Counted from the first letter of the stretch, positions 18,655 through 28,671 are shown. The stretch is DNA of 64,000 nt from Roseburia lenta (GCF_014287435.1 NZ_JACOPG010000003.1:492880-556879), one strand, 5' to 3'. Notes: generated from the sequence alone by a model not told the origin. A program made the numbers and translations.

Positions 18655-19602
18655 ATGGCAAAAACAAAATCTAAATCGGCGACGTATAACCCGAAAAACA
18701 CATGGAAATATGATCTGAAGAAAAATGGAGTGCTTTATCTGATCTTCTTGATCCCATTTACATTTCTCTTGATCTTCAAATATATTCCGATGGTGGGGAT
18801 TTTGATGGCATTTCAGGATTATAAAGTCGCGAAAGGCTTATTCGACAGTCCGTGGGTCGGACTGGATAAATTTCAGGAACTGTTTGCGGGGGCACAATTT
18901 GGTTATGCTTTTCGCAACACGGTCTATATGGCACTATTGAATCTGACATTGGGATTTATCATTCCGGTTATCCTGGGACTTCTGATCAGTCAGGTCAGAA
19001 ATAAAAGAAGATCCCGTGTGGTACAGACCATCACATATATGCCATATTTTGTTGCACCGGTCGTTGTGTGTACTTTGGCAAAGGAGTTTTTAAAAGAAGG
19101 TGGGGCCATCACCATGTTCCTGACTATGTTTGGACTTCCAAACCAGAACTGGCTGGCAGTCAATTCACCGGTGTTCTGGTTCATTAACTGTTTCCTTGGC
19201 ATTTGGCAGGGGGCAGGCTATGGAGCTATTGTTTACATAGCAGCCATCAATGGCATTGACCAGAATCTCTATGAAGCAGCCTGTATTGATGGAGCAAGCA
19301 GATGGCAGCGCTTATGGAATATCACAATCCCAAGTATTGTGCCACTGGTTGTTATGATGTTTACCATGCAGATTGGATTGGTATTTATGACAGGATTTGA
19401 TAAGGTATTGCTTTTGTATATGCCGACAACTTATGAATTTTCAGATTGCCTGAGTACATACACCTATCGAATGGCATTTTCTTCAGGAAATGACTTTAGT
19501 TTATCAACAGCATCCGGTTTGTTGCAGTCTATTATCGGAACCCTGTTACTGATCTTTGGTAACAAAATGTCTGAAAAAGCAACGAAAATGTCGCTGTTCT
19601 AA
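18655..19602 (+). CDS. ABC sugar transporter permease (LplB type)
   Basis: A 315-residue inner-membrane permease with six predicted spans. The coupling EAA loop (LYEAACIDGASRWQRLWNITIP) that contacts the ATPase is present. AAGGAGG precedes the ATG. With the gene at 19616 and the lipoprotein at 11806 it completes an oligosaccharide importer lacking its own ATPase, which is probably an MsmK-type shared protein encoded elsewhere. Confidence 0.93.
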   Translation: MAKTKSKSATYNPKNTWKYDLKKNGVLYLIFLIPFTFLLIFKYIPMVGILMAFQDYKVAKGLFDSPWVGLDKFQELFAGAQFGYAFRNTVYMALLNLTLGFIIPVILGLLISQVRNKRRSRVVQTITYMPYFVAPVVVCTLAKEFLKEGGAITMFLTMFGLPNQNWLAVNSPVFWFINCFLGIWQGAGYGAIVYIAAINGIDQNLYEAACIDGASRWQRLWNITIPSIVPLVVMMFTMQIGLVFMTGFDKVLLLYMPTTYEFSDCLSTYTYRMAFSSGNDFSLSTASGLLQSIIGTLLLIFGNKMSEKATKMSLF

Positions 19603-19615
19603 GGAGGAATGAGAG

Positions 19616-20530
19616 ATGGCTAGAAAACCGAAATACAAAGAAGGAATGGTCGTACACCCGAGCCTTGGAGAGAGGGTAGCAGACGTCATTATCGGGATTA
19701 TCTTATTGGCTTGCATGGCATTGGCAATTATTCCGATGTGGCATACCCTGATGGCGTCTTTGTCCGATGGCAATTTACTCCTGGCACACAACGGAGTCTT
19801 ATGGAAATGGGTAACAGCGGACGGAAAACCAAACTGGGACGGATATATTAAGACTTTATCTTATGATGATATGGCGATTATCAAGAGTTATGCCTATACC
19901 ATTTTATATGTGGTGGGCAATGTCCTGGTCGGTTTGGTATTAAATGTGATCGCAGCTTATGTGATCTATCGTAAGCCAAAGGCATCCGGAATTATGATGC
20001 TCTTTATCATTATTTCCCTTATGTTTAATGGTGGAACGGTACCGACCTATATGGTCATCCGGAATCTGGGAATGACCGGAACCGTATGGTCTATGATCCT
20101 GCCGGACTGTACCAATGCCATGTTTATCATTTTGACCCTTAATGCATTCAAACAGGTGCCAAAATCAACGATCGAAGCAGCCGAGTTGGACGGGGCAGGA
20201 CACTTTACCATCATGTTCCGTATTCTGCTTCCGCAGGCTATGGGACTGGTAACGGTAACCATGATCAACACAGCGATCATTTCTTGGAATGCATGGTTCA
20301 ATGCAATGCTTTATGTTCCAAGTGATAAGAATTTGTGGCCTTTACAGTTGTGGATCAAGCAGATCGTGGCAGATAATGCGACACTTACTACAGCAACATC
20401 ACCGGATTGGAACCGTTATCTGGTATCTTACTGTGTGATCATCATTGCCACTTTGCCGGTACTTATCGCAATGCCATTTGCACAAAAACAGTTACAAAAA
20501 GGATCTCTGATGGGAGCCGTGAAAGAATAA
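19616..20530 (+). CDS. ABC sugar transporter permease (YtcP type)
   Basis: A 304-residue second permease subunit with six predicted spans and the EAA loop TIEAAELDGAGHFTIMFRILLP. It starts 13 bases after its partner with AAGGAGG. The family is the usual companion of LplB in importers of rhamnogalacturonan-type or other complex oligosaccharides. It is followed 13 bases later by the GH78 gene in the same operon. Confidence 0.93.
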   Translation: MARKPKYKEGMVVHPSLGERVADVIIGIILLACMALAIIPMWHTLMASLSDGNLLLAHNGVLWKWVTADGKPNWDGYIKTLSYDDMAIIKSYAYTILYVVGNVLVGLVLNVIAAYVIYRKPKASGIMMLFIIISLMFNGGTVPTYMVIRNLGMTGTVWSMILPDCTNAMFIILTLNAFKQVPKSTIEAAELDGAGHFTIMFRILLPQAMGLVTVTMINTAIISWNAWFNAMLYVPSDKNLWPLQLWIKQIVADNATLTTATSPDWNRYLVSYCVIIIATLPVLIAMPFAQKQLQKGSLMGAVKE

Positions 20531-20543
20531 AGGATAGGAAAAT

Positions 20544-23093
20544 ATGATTAAAATTAGTGATATTACGATCGACTATCGTTCTTTATTGGAAAGGAAAGAT
20601 ACCATTTATTATACGGATCAGTCAAAGCCAGTGCTTGGATTTTGCATGGAAAGTGATGAACAAAAGATTCGTGTAGAGAAGGCATGTATTTCCTTAAATG
20701 GATGGCAGGAGGAAATAGACGAAATCGCCTATGTTATCTATGGGGGAGAAGAACTCCTGCCGATGCAGACATATACGATCCGTGTGCAGGTAAAAACGAC
20801 AGACGGTAACCATACAGAAGCCCATGCGACCTTTGAAACAGGTCGCATGGAACTACCTTGGAAGGGGAATTGGATCACGGATTCATCGATCATTAATACG
20901 TCACCCTTATCACCGAGACCTCTGGAATTTCGCAAAAAGATCATTTTGCAAAAGTCGGTAAGATCCTTGAAAGTTATGGCAACAGCCATAGGGATCTATG
21001 ATCTGTATTGGGATGGAAAACGGATCAATACAGAATACTTTGCACCGGGATTTACGGATTATGATCATCATTTACAATATGGTATCTACCCATTGGAAAA
21101 TATCCAGCCGGGCACTTATGAGTTGCGGGCGATCGTCGCCGCTGGCTGGGCAGTGGGACGGTCTACCTATATACAGGATACCAATAAGAGCAGATCTCTT
21201 TTGATGGCAGACAGGCAGGCTTTTTTATCTGACGTTTTTGTGGAATACATGGATGGAACAAGTGAATGTGTCGGTACCGATGCGTCCTTTGAAGTGGCGC
21301 AAAGCGGGACATACCTTTTTGCAGATTTCTATGATGGTGAGATTTATGAGGCAGATCCAAGCCGTGCTGTCTACGCATGGAAAAAGGCAGAAGACACACA
21401 GTTGAAAGAAAAACCAACTATTCAGGTTCGCTATGGAGAGCCTGTTTTGGGACATGAGATCTTTGCGGGAAAGTATATCGGACAGACCAGGGATGGAGAA
21501 TTTTTATATGACTTTGGACAGAATTTAGCAGGAGTCATAAGAATGACGGTGCAGGCAAAAGCAGGAGATGTCATTACCATCCGTCATGCGGAAGTTCTGG
21601 ATGGTGATGATCTTTATGTGCAAAATCTTCGTTCTGCCAAGCAGATCATAGAATATCACTGCAAGGATGGAGAACAGACATATTCGCCGCGTTTTACCTA
21701 TATGGGATTTCGTTATATTGCTGTCAAAGGCATCCGGCCGGAACAGATGCAGATAGAGGTACAGGCGGTTTATTCCGATCTTCTGGGAGATGGCGGTTTT
21801 TCCTGTTCCAATGAGGATCTGAACCAATTACAGAACAATATTGTATGGAGCGGAAAAAGTAACTTGGTGGATATTCCGACAGATTGTCCGCAACGCGATG
21901 AGCGGCAGGGCTGGACAGGAGATATTGCTTTGTTTGCTTCTACCGCATGTTTTAATTTTGCCATGGATCACTTTTTGATGAAATGGCTGAAGGACATGAA
22001 GGCAGAGCAGGGAAAAACGGGATCCATTCCTTTTGTTGTTCCCGTTAGAAAAGGTATCACACCGAGCATGACGACCAGTTGCTGGGGAGATGCCTGTATT
22101 ATCGTTCCATACGAATTGTATCGCTATAGTGGAAATGTGCGGATTTTGGAAGAAATGTATCCGGTCATGAAAAAATACATGAAGGATGTCCGCAGGTGGG
22201 CTAATATGGGGCTTCTTGCCAACAAGACACCTTATGTATTTTCCCTCCCATTTCAATTTGGTGACTGGTGTGCACCTTATGGCAGCCTGCCGGACTGGCT
22301 TGCAAAAGGAAAATGGACGGGAACTGCCTATTATGCGCATGCCTGTGATTATATGGAAAAAATTGCACGGATTCTGGGAAAAGACCGGGATGCGGATGAA
22401 TACCGGAGATTAGGTGAGAAAGTAGCAGACACTTATATAGATAAGTTTATGCAGGGCAAGGGGAAAATGCCGGACACGGAGGCTTTTCAGACGGGCTATG
22501 TCTTGCCTTTATATTTTTCCTTGGCAAAGGCTGAGAAGGTCAATCAGACAATGGTAGAAGAACTGTGGAAGTGTATCCAGGCGGATGGTGGACATCTGAA
22601 GACAGGATTTACGGCAACACCTTATTTATTGTTTGCGCTTGCGGATCATGGTTATGTAAAAGAGGCATACAAACTTTTACTGGAGGACACCAATCCGTCA
22701 TGGCTATATCAGATCCGAAAAGGTGCCACAACGACATGGGAGCAGTGGGACATTATTACAGAATCCGGTGAGATAAAAGAAGGATCCATGAACCATTATG
22801 CATATGGCGCTGTCGGAGATTTTCTCTACCGCAGGGTGTGCGGTCTGGAAGCCGAGGAGGCAGGCTATCGCCGGTTCCGGGTACAACCATTGGTGGGCGG
22901 CGATCTTACTTTTGCTGAATGCTGGCACAGGTGCCCTTATGGGATCATCCGTGTGCGCTGGGAAAAGCGGGAGGATGATCTGTATGATCTGCAAGTGCAG
23001 GTTCCGGTGGGGACAAGCTGTCGGGTAGTACTGGCAAATAAAGAAATTGAGATGGTGGAGAACGGAAAGTATGAGTTTACATGGAAAGAATAA
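20544..23093 (+). CDS. GH78 alpha-L-rhamnosidase
   Basis: An 849-residue cytoplasmic enzyme that hydrolyses terminal alpha-L-rhamnose. The N-terminal half holds beta-sandwich domains (Bac_rhamnosid_N around 130-290); the (alpha/alpha)6 barrel begins near 420. The GH78 signature PTDCPQRDERQGWTGD spans about 445-460, with the general acid Glu453 and substrate-binding acids D452 and D460. A C-terminal beta domain follows about 760. It lies 13 bases after the permeases. It tells most about the substrate: a rhamnose-capped glycan such as rhamnogalacturonan fragments, a gum or a plant glycoside. Confidence 0.93.
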   Translation: MIKISDITIDYRSLLERKDTIYYTDQSKPVLGFCMESDEQKIRVEKACISLNGWQEEIDEIAYVIYGGEELLPMQTYTIRVQVKTTDGNHTEAHATFETGRMELPWKGNWITDSSIINTSPLSPRPLEFRKKIILQKSVRSLKVMATAIGIYDLYWDGKRINTEYFAPGFTDYDHHLQYGIYPLENIQPGTYELRAIVAAGWAVGRSTYIQDTNKSRSLLMADRQAFLSDVFVEYMDGTSECVGTDASFEVAQSGTYLFADFYDGEIYEADPSRAVYAWKKAEDTQLKEKPTIQVRYGEPVLGHEIFAGKYIGQTRDGEFLYDFGQNLAGVIRMTVQAKAGDVITIRHAEVLDGDDLYVQNLRSAKQIIEYHCKDGEQTYSPRFTYMGFRYIAVKGIRPEQMQIEVQAVYSDLLGDGGFSCSNEDLNQLQNNIVWSGKSNLVDIPTDCPQRDERQGWTGDIALFASTACFNFAMDHFLMKWLKDMKAEQGKTGSIPFVVPVRKGITPSMTTSCWGDACIIVPYELYRYSGNVRILEEMYPVMKKYMKDVRRWANMGLLANKTPYVFSLPFQFGDWCAPYGSLPDWLAKGKWTGTAYYAHACDYMEKIARILGKDRDADEYRRLGEKVADTYIDKFMQGKGKMPDTEAFQTGYVLPLYFSLAKAEKVNQTMVEELWKCIQADGGHLKTGFTATPYLLFALADHGYVKEAYKLLLEDTNPSWLYQIRKGATTTWEQWDIITESGEIKEGSMNHYAYGAVGDFLYRRVCGLEAEEAGYRRFRVQPLVGGDLTFAECWHRCPYGIIRVRWEKREDDLYDLQVQVPVGTSCRVVLANKEIEMVENGKYEFTWKE

Positions 23094-25509
23094 AATTTAT
23101 TTGGATGAAACGAGATCTGTAGAAGAAAGGGCAAAAGACCTGCTTTTGGATATGTCGCTGGAAGAAAAGATGGCACAGGTCAACTGTGTTTTCCCATTCG
23201 ATAAAAAAGCCATGGATCTTGCATGGATCGCTGAGAGAGTGCCTTATGGTATCGGCGAGGTCAGTACCTTGGAAATGCGGCGCATACCGACCTTACAAGG
23301 CGCGGCGCAGTGGGTAAAAGATGTGCAGACGCTGGTTATGGAAAAGAGCCCGCATCATATTCCTGCGATTTTTCACATGGAGGGACTTTGCGGAGCCTTT
23401 ATCCAGGAGGCGACCAGTTTTCCGTCCGGTATTGCCAGAGGGGCATCTTTTGATCCGGATCTGGAAGAACAAATAGGATCTTGTGTAGCCGAGCAGGAAT
23501 TGGCTTGTGGTATTACCCATATTCTGGCGCCGGTTCTGGATATATCTAGGGATTCCCGCATGGGTCGGCAGGGAGAAAGTTATGGAGAGGATCCTGCTCT
23601 TGCAAGTGCCATGGGGGTAGCCTATACCAAAGGAATTCAGGAAACAAGTGTAGATGGCAGACAGGCGGAAAGTGTGGCGAAGCACTTTTTGGCATTTCAT
23701 AACTCGCAAGGTGGAATCCATGGAACCCATAGTGATACACCCGAAAGACTTTTACAGGAAATATATGGAAAACCTTTTCAGGCGGCGATCAAGGAAGCCG
23801 GATTAAGAGGAATCATGCCTTGCTATTGCTCCATTGATGGAGAGCCGGCTTCTCTTTCTCATAAACTTTTGACAGACTTGTTGCGGGAACAGATGGGATT
23901 TGATGGTCTGTGCATCAGTGATTATGGTGGCATAGAAAATAGCCATAATTATCAGCGTATTGGTGAAAGTATGGCAGATGCAGGGGAGATGGCACTGGCT
24001 GCCGGTATGGATGTGGAAATGCCAAGTCCTGCCGGTTATGGCAAGGAATTACAGGAAAGATTTGCAAATCAGGCATTGGATATTGGCGTGTTAGATCAGG
24101 CGGTATATCGTGTCCTTTGTGCCAAGTTTCGCATGGGTTTGTTTGAACATCCTTACCCGCTTATGGATGACAAACTGGAAAATGTTTATCGGAAGGCGGA
24201 TAAAGGAAAGCAGCTGACCAGACAGTCAGCCATGGAATCCATGACACTGCTCAAGAACGACGGTATTTTACCTTTACGTAAAGATAAGATAAAAAAGATC
24301 GCTGTGATCGGTCCCCATGCGGATAATGCGCGTATGTTCTTTGGCGGTTATACGCACATATCTATGATGGAATCTATTTATGCGGTGGCGAACAGTATTG
24401 CAGGGGTTGCCGGGATTGAAAATACGACCGGTAAGACTATTCCAACGGTTCCGGGGACTGATATCCAGTTGGATCAGGGGGAAGAGTATGATGCTATTTT
24501 GCGTACCCAGAAACCGGACTGTCCGTCTCTTTTGGAATATTTGAAAGCGTATGCACCATCCTGCGAGATCGTATATGCCAAGGGCTATGATATTGCCGGT
24601 CAGGATCAATCAGGATTTGATGAGGCATTGCAGATGATCGGGCAGGCAGATCTGGCAATTCTTACTCTGGGAGGAAAATACGGCACCTGCTCTCTGGCAT
24701 CTATGGGAGAAGGTGTGGATGCAACAGATATCAATCTTCCGGAGTGTCAGGTTGCATTTATTGAACAGGCAGCGGAAATAGGCAAGCCGCTTGTGGGTGT
24801 CCATATCTTTGGTAGACCGATTTCTTCTGATATAGCCGATGAAAAATTGCATGCTATCCTTGAGGCATGGAATGGTGCTGAGTGTGGTGCGGAGGCGATT
24901 GTGCAGACCTTGTTTGGTGAGAATGATCCGGCGGGACGTTTGCCGGTATCGGTAGCATATAAAAGCGGACAGATCCCTATTTATTACAATCATCCGTGGG
25001 GGTCTGCGGAGTCACAGAGTGGCAGTATCGGCTTTGCAAATTATGTGGATATGTCGCATAGTCCGCGCTATCCGTTTGGACATGGCTTAAGTTATGCAGA
25101 GTTTTATTATCGGGATCTGCATATAGAAAATAGAGAAGTAGATACCATGGGCGACATTGTATGTAGTTTTTTCTTGAAAAATGTGTCAGACTGTGCAGGT
25201 GATGAAGTGGTGCAGATTTATGTATCAGATCGATTTGCATCCCGTACCAGACCGGTCATGGAATTGGCAGCCTTTGAGCGTATTCCTTTGCAACCGCATG
25301 AAGAAAAGGAGATTATCTGTCACATTTCGCCGTCTCAACTTGCATTTTTAGATAAGGATATGAAGTGGAAGATAGAAAAGGGTGATATTGATCTTTTGAT
25401 CGGAGCCTCCAGCAAAGATATCCGTCTGAAGGATAGCATTCGGATCACAGAAAATGCATGGATTGATGGCAGAGACAGAAGTTTCTATGGAAAGGTAGAG
25501 GTCAAATGA
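23071..25509 (+). CDS. GH3 family beta-glycosidase
   Basis: An 812-residue GH3 enzyme without signal peptide: N-terminal TIM barrel with the nucleophile D284 in GLCISDYGG and the AKHFLAFH segment, an alpha/beta sandwich, and a C-terminal fibronectin-like domain (GDEVVQIYVSD). It removes beta-linked glucose, xylose or a related sugar from non-reducing ends. The GH78 stop lies 23 bases inside this gene. ATG 23071 (MSLHGKNK) is chosen over 23047 for its nearby GGAAAG and a better N-terminus. It ends overlapping GH43 by ATGA. Confidence 0.92.
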   Translation: MSLHGKNKIYLDETRSVEERAKDLLLDMSLEEKMAQVNCVFPFDKKAMDLAWIAERVPYGIGEVSTLEMRRIPTLQGAAQWVKDVQTLVMEKSPHHIPAIFHMEGLCGAFIQEATSFPSGIARGASFDPDLEEQIGSCVAEQELACGITHILAPVLDISRDSRMGRQGESYGEDPALASAMGVAYTKGIQETSVDGRQAESVAKHFLAFHNSQGGIHGTHSDTPERLLQEIYGKPFQAAIKEAGLRGIMPCYCSIDGEPASLSHKLLTDLLREQMGFDGLCISDYGGIENSHNYQRIGESMADAGEMALAAGMDVEMPSPAGYGKELQERFANQALDIGVLDQAVYRVLCAKFRMGLFEHPYPLMDDKLENVYRKADKGKQLTRQSAMESMTLLKNDGILPLRKDKIKKIAVIGPHADNARMFFGGYTHISMMESIYAVANSIAGVAGIENTTGKTIPTVPGTDIQLDQGEEYDAILRTQKPDCPSLLEYLKAYAPSCEIVYAKGYDIAGQDQSGFDEALQMIGQADLAILTLGGKYGTCSLASMGEGVDATDINLPECQVAFIEQAAEIGKPLVGVHIFGRPISSDIADEKLHAILEAWNGAECGAEAIVQTLFGENDPAGRLPVSVAYKSGQIPIYYNHPWGSAESQSGSIGFANYVDMSHSPRYPFGHGLSYAEFYYRDLHIENREVDTMGDIVCSFFLKNVSDCAGDEVVQIYVSDRFASRTRPVMELAAFERIPLQPHEEKEIICHISPSQLAFLDKDMKWKIEKGDIDLLIGASSKDIRLKDSIRITENAWIDGRDRSFYGKVEVK

Positions 25510-27323
25510 GAGTATATTGTAATCCGGTAAATGTACCCTATGCTTATCAGTTTAAAAAGGATCCACGGGATCGGTATAAAATGACAGTCAACCGGGAGGC
25601 GGCAGATCCTTCGATGGTTATGTTTCAAGGCAAATATTATCTGTTTGCTTCTATGACAGGTTCGGTGTGGGTCTCTGAGGACATGGCGCATTGGGATAGT
25701 TATCCTTTGCCAGAAAATATGCCAATTTATGACTATGCACCGGATGTGCGTGCCATAGGTGAGTATCTGTATTTTACGGCATCTAGCCGGGATGTAAAGT
25801 GTAGTTTTTATCGCACCAAGGATCCGATCCATGGGCCGTATGAAGAAATACCGGGCTATATGGATTATTGGGATCCGAACCTGTTCCAGGATGATGATGG
25901 CAGACTCTATTTTTACTGGGGATGCGCAAATGCGACACCTATCTGGGGGATAGAGTTGGATCCTGCGACCATGGAACCTATGGGCCAGAAAAAAGATTTG
26001 ATCTTTGGTGACCCATATCATATTGGTTATGAGCGCTTTGGGGAAGATCATTGTGAAGAACCAAAGAGTCAGGCTGAGATTGATGCCCTATTTCAGGAAT
26101 TTTTAGATCAATGCGGAGAAGATGCAGATAAGATCCCGGAAGCCAACAAGGCGATGATACGGGCAACCTATGCCGGAATGCCTTATATCGAGGGTGCATG
26201 GATGACAAAGCATGCCGGAAAATATTATTTACAATATGCTTGTCCGGGAGCGGAATTCAATGTTTATGCGGATGGGGTCTATGTGGCGGATGCACCGCTG
26301 GGACCTTTTCATTTAGCAGAGAATAATCCATTTTCGTATAAGCCGGGTGGCTTCCTGCCGGGAGCCGGACATGGATCTACCATGCAGGATCGCCGGGGTC
26401 AGTGGTGGCATACGGCAACCATGCGTATTAGTAAGAATCATGTATTTGAAAGACGAGTAGGCATTTGGCCGGCAGGCTTTGATGATGTGGGAAATCTCTA
26501 TTGCAACCAAAGATACGGTGATTGGCCTTATATTATAGAAGATATAGAAAAGGATCCATGGGCAGATCCGAGGTGGTATCTGCTCAGTTACCGGGCGAAG
26601 GTGACTTCCTCCGGGTGTGAAAAGGGACATGAGGCGGCATTGGTTGTGGACGAAAATGTGCAGACATGGTGGAAAGCAAAAGAGCTGGATGTAGAACCTT
26701 GGTTGTGTCTGGATCTGGAGACCTGTGATCATGTGCATGTGGTGCAGATCAATTTTGCTGATGATATGGAAAACAGGATAGACTGTCCGGGAAGTCTGGT
26801 GGCAGGACCCGATATGGAACGTTATATAGACTGCAATATACATCCGACAAGATGGCTCTTAGAGGGATCTGCGGATGGCAGGGACTGGACGGTTTTGGCG
26901 GATAAGCGGCAAGCCCAGACAGACCTTCCGCATGATTATGTGGTATTTGAAGATGGCATAGATCTGCGTTTTATCAAATTGACGATCATAGATGTGCCTT
27001 ATCATGTTTTACCGAGTGTCTCAGGAATACGAGTCTTTGGAAACGGGGATGGTAAACGACCGGAGATGGCGAGGGTTCAGGTAGAACAAACCGATGCAAG
27101 AGATATGGTAGTATCTGCTGTTTCAGATGAAAGCGTTTGTGGATATAACATTTTATGGGGGCATGCACCGGGAAAACTTTATCATAGTTGTATGGTTATG
27201 GGAGCATGTCAGGCATATAAAGTGGGAGCACTCGTAGAGGGGCAGTCCTATTATGTAAGAGTGGATGCTTTTAACAAAAATGGCATTACGCATGGAAAAG
27301 AAATTTGCCTTCCTATGGTATGA
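25506..27323 (+). CDS. GH43-type glycosidase with C-terminal discoidin-like and Fn3-like domains
   Basis: A 605-residue cytoplasmic five-bladed propeller enzyme. The three GH43 carboxylates are visible: base D34 (REAADPSMV), pKa modulator D123 (YWDPNLF) and acid E229 (IEGAWMTK). After about 355 comes a discoidin-like domain (VTSSGCEKGHEAALVVDE, WLCLDLE), then an Fn3-like tail. The family removes arabinose, xylose or galactose. ATG overlaps the GH3 stop (ATGA), so the two are translationally coupled. It is the last gene of the glycan operon. Confidence 0.88.
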   Translation: MRVYCNPVNVPYAYQFKKDPRDRYKMTVNREAADPSMVMFQGKYYLFASMTGSVWVSEDMAHWDSYPLPENMPIYDYAPDVRAIGEYLYFTASSRDVKCSFYRTKDPIHGPYEEIPGYMDYWDPNLFQDDDGRLYFYWGCANATPIWGIELDPATMEPMGQKKDLIFGDPYHIGYERFGEDHCEEPKSQAEIDALFQEFLDQCGEDADKIPEANKAMIRATYAGMPYIEGAWMTKHAGKYYLQYACPGAEFNVYADGVYVADAPLGPFHLAENNPFSYKPGGFLPGAGHGSTMQDRRGQWWHTATMRISKNHVFERRVGIWPAGFDDVGNLYCNQRYGDWPYIIEDIEKDPWADPRWYLLSYRAKVTSSGCEKGHEAALVVDENVQTWWKAKELDVEPWLCLDLETCDHVHVVQINFADDMENRIDCPGSLVAGPDMERYIDCNIHPTRWLLEGSADGRDWTVLADKRQAQTDLPHDYVVFEDGIDLRFIKLTIIDVPYHVLPSVSGIRVFGNGDGKRPEMARVQVEQTDARDMVVSAVSDESVCGYNILWGHAPGKLYHSCMVMGACQAYKVGALVEGQSYYVRVDAFNKNGITHGKEICLPMV

Positions 27324-27355
27324 TAGTAAAAACGTTATACACAGGAGGATATAGA

Positions 27356-27898
27356 ATGCATCCAGTATATTTTGTGAGACATGGAGAGAGTGAATGGAAT
27401 GTTGCAGACCGTATCTGCGGGCAGACGGATGTAGCCTTGACAGACCTGGGGCATGCGCAGGCAATTGCGACCGGGCAGAAGATCGCCAAAGCAGGGATTG
27501 TCATAGATGAGATCCTGTATTCGCCGCTGAGCCGGGCTGCGGAGACGGCGCGGCATATTTCGGAGATGACAGGTGTGCCTATGCGCATGGAACCGCGTCT
27601 GGTGGAACAGAATTTCGGCAAATGGGAAGGAACTTCGCCAAGAAATGCTGCGGACTTCTTTGAGGCAAAAAAGCAGTTTGTATGCCGCCACGAGGGCGGG
27701 GAGTCTATGCTGCAGTTAGCCCAGCGCATTTACAATCTTTTGGATGAATTGGGCAAAGAGGCGGATAAGACCTATATGCTCGTTGCTCATAATGGCATTG
27801 CCCGCGTGGTCTGTTCGTATTTTCACGATATGACAAATGAGGAGTATGCCTCATATGGCGTGAAAAATTGCAGCCTGACAAGATTTGATTTTGACTAA
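27356..27898 (+). CDS. Histidine phosphatase (phosphoglycerate mutase family)
   Basis: A 180-residue single-domain histidine phosphatase. The catalytic RHGESEWN is at residues 8-15 (phospho-acceptor His9), and the second His lies in VAHNGIARV. Length and the lack of longer loops suggest a broad small-molecule phosphatase rather than a glycolytic mutase. AGGAGG precedes ATG 27356 by 7 bases; the frame is open to 27305. It begins just after the glycan operon and its stop overlaps that of the convergent gene by 4 bases. Confidence 0.88.
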   Translation: MHPVYFVRHGESEWNVADRICGQTDVALTDLGHAQAIATGQKIAKAGIVIDEILYSPLSRAAETARHISEMTGVPMRMEPRLVEQNFGKWEGTSPRNAADFFEAKKQFVCRHEGGESMLQLAQRIYNLLDELGKEADKTYMLVAHNGIARVVCSYFHDMTNEEYASYGVKNCSLTRFDFD

Positions 27899-28329
27899 GG
27901 TTTTATTTTGGCATGGTCGAGGGCATCCTCGATCGCCATCATAAGGACCTCGGTCGTGTACTGGTTGTTGGCTTCGTATGTAATATTGTCCAGAGACTGT
28001 GACTCATAGATCTGCTGGCTGATGTTACTTAGCGCCGGCTGCATGAGTGGGTACATGGTTGCAACGGACTCCTCCAGATTGACAAAGGAAATGTCATTGA
28101 TATGGTTGGAATCGACAACGACCTGGACTTCGATGGCACTGTCGTTCATGGTAAATCCGGCAGTATATACGCCGGGCATGTAGATGGTTTCCTGCACAGG
28201 CTCCGGTTTCTCGTGGCTGGAAAACATCCAGCATAAGAGAATGACAAGCAGTACGCCAAGACCGGCAAATACCGCAGTATATATTAATTCTTTCAGATGA
28301 AATACGACGATTTTGGTTTTCTTGCTCAC
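27895..28329 (-). CDS. Membrane-anchored FMN-binding-like domain protein
   Basis: A 144-residue protein with one N-terminal span (about 17-37) and an outside domain of some 100 residues. YMPGVYTAGFTMND, VQVVVDSNHINDISFVN and the C-terminal TTEVLMMAIEDAL resemble the FMN-binding domain (PF04205) of RnfG/NqrC-like proteins. The usual SGAT flavinylation motif is replaced by EANNQYT, so covalent FMN is unlikely. Function unknown. It is convergent with the phosphatase and begins about 100 bases from the tRNA-Gly promoter. Codon use is like its neighbours. Confidence 0.6.
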   Translation of the reverse strand: MSKKTKIVVFHLKELIYTAVFAGLGVLLVILLCWMFSSHEKPEPVQETIYMPGVYTAGFTMNDSAIEVQVVVDSNHINDISFVNLEESVATMYPLMQPALSNISQQIYESQSLDNITYEANNQYTTEVLMMAIEDALDHAKIKP

Positions 28330-28399
28330 GATAATTCCCCCAGTTTTCGGTGTCTAGTAGAGTATATGAAAAAAAATTAAAAAAATTCTAATTTTTTTG

Positions 28400-28428
28400 T
28401 TGACAAACAATATAAGGTTATATATAAT
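28400..28428 (+). promoter_or_regulatory. Consensus promoter of tRNA-Gly
   Basis: TTGACA (28400-28405), exactly 17 bases, TATAAT (28423-28428): a perfect sigma-A promoter about 38 bases before the mature tRNA. Confidence 0.85.
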
Positions 28429-28466
28429 AATTTTTGTCGTCACGGAGAGGACACAACATAATAAAT

Positions 28467-28539
28467 GCGACAGTGGCTCAGTTGGTAGAGCACCTCCTTG
28501 CCAAGGAGGAAGTCGCGGGTTCGAGTCCCGTCTGTCGCT
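28467..28539 (+). tRNA. tRNA-Gly (anticodon GCC)
   Basis: A 73-base cloverleaf: acceptor GCGACAG/CTGTCGC, D stem GCTC/GAGC, anticodon stem CCTCC/GGAGG around TTGCCAA (anticodon GCC), T stem GCGGG/CCCGT with TTCGAGT loop, discriminator T. The CCA end is not encoded. Confidence 0.97.
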
Positions 28540-28548
28540 CTTGTATGA

Positions 28549-28575
28549 GGAACGAATTTGATTCGTTCCTTTTTT
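28549..28575 (+). terminator. Terminator after tRNA-Gly
   Basis: GGAACGAAT (28549-28557), loop TTG, ATTCGTTCC (28561-28569), then a T run. Confidence 0.85.
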
Positions 28576-28600
28576 GCGTAATAAGGAGATTGTTAAGACA

Positions 28601-28651
28601 AAGAAAAACCATCTCGCCCCGCTTAGTGCGGTCGCGAAGATGGTTTTTCTT
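28601..28651 (-). terminator. Terminator of the GntR-ABC operon
   Basis: AAGAAAAACCATCT (28601-28614) and AGATGGTTTTTCTT (28638-28651) are perfect complements. It stands just past the permease stop and has T runs on both strands, so it can stop transcription from either side. Confidence 0.8.
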
Positions 28652-28671
28652 ATATTATGGTAACTTATATT

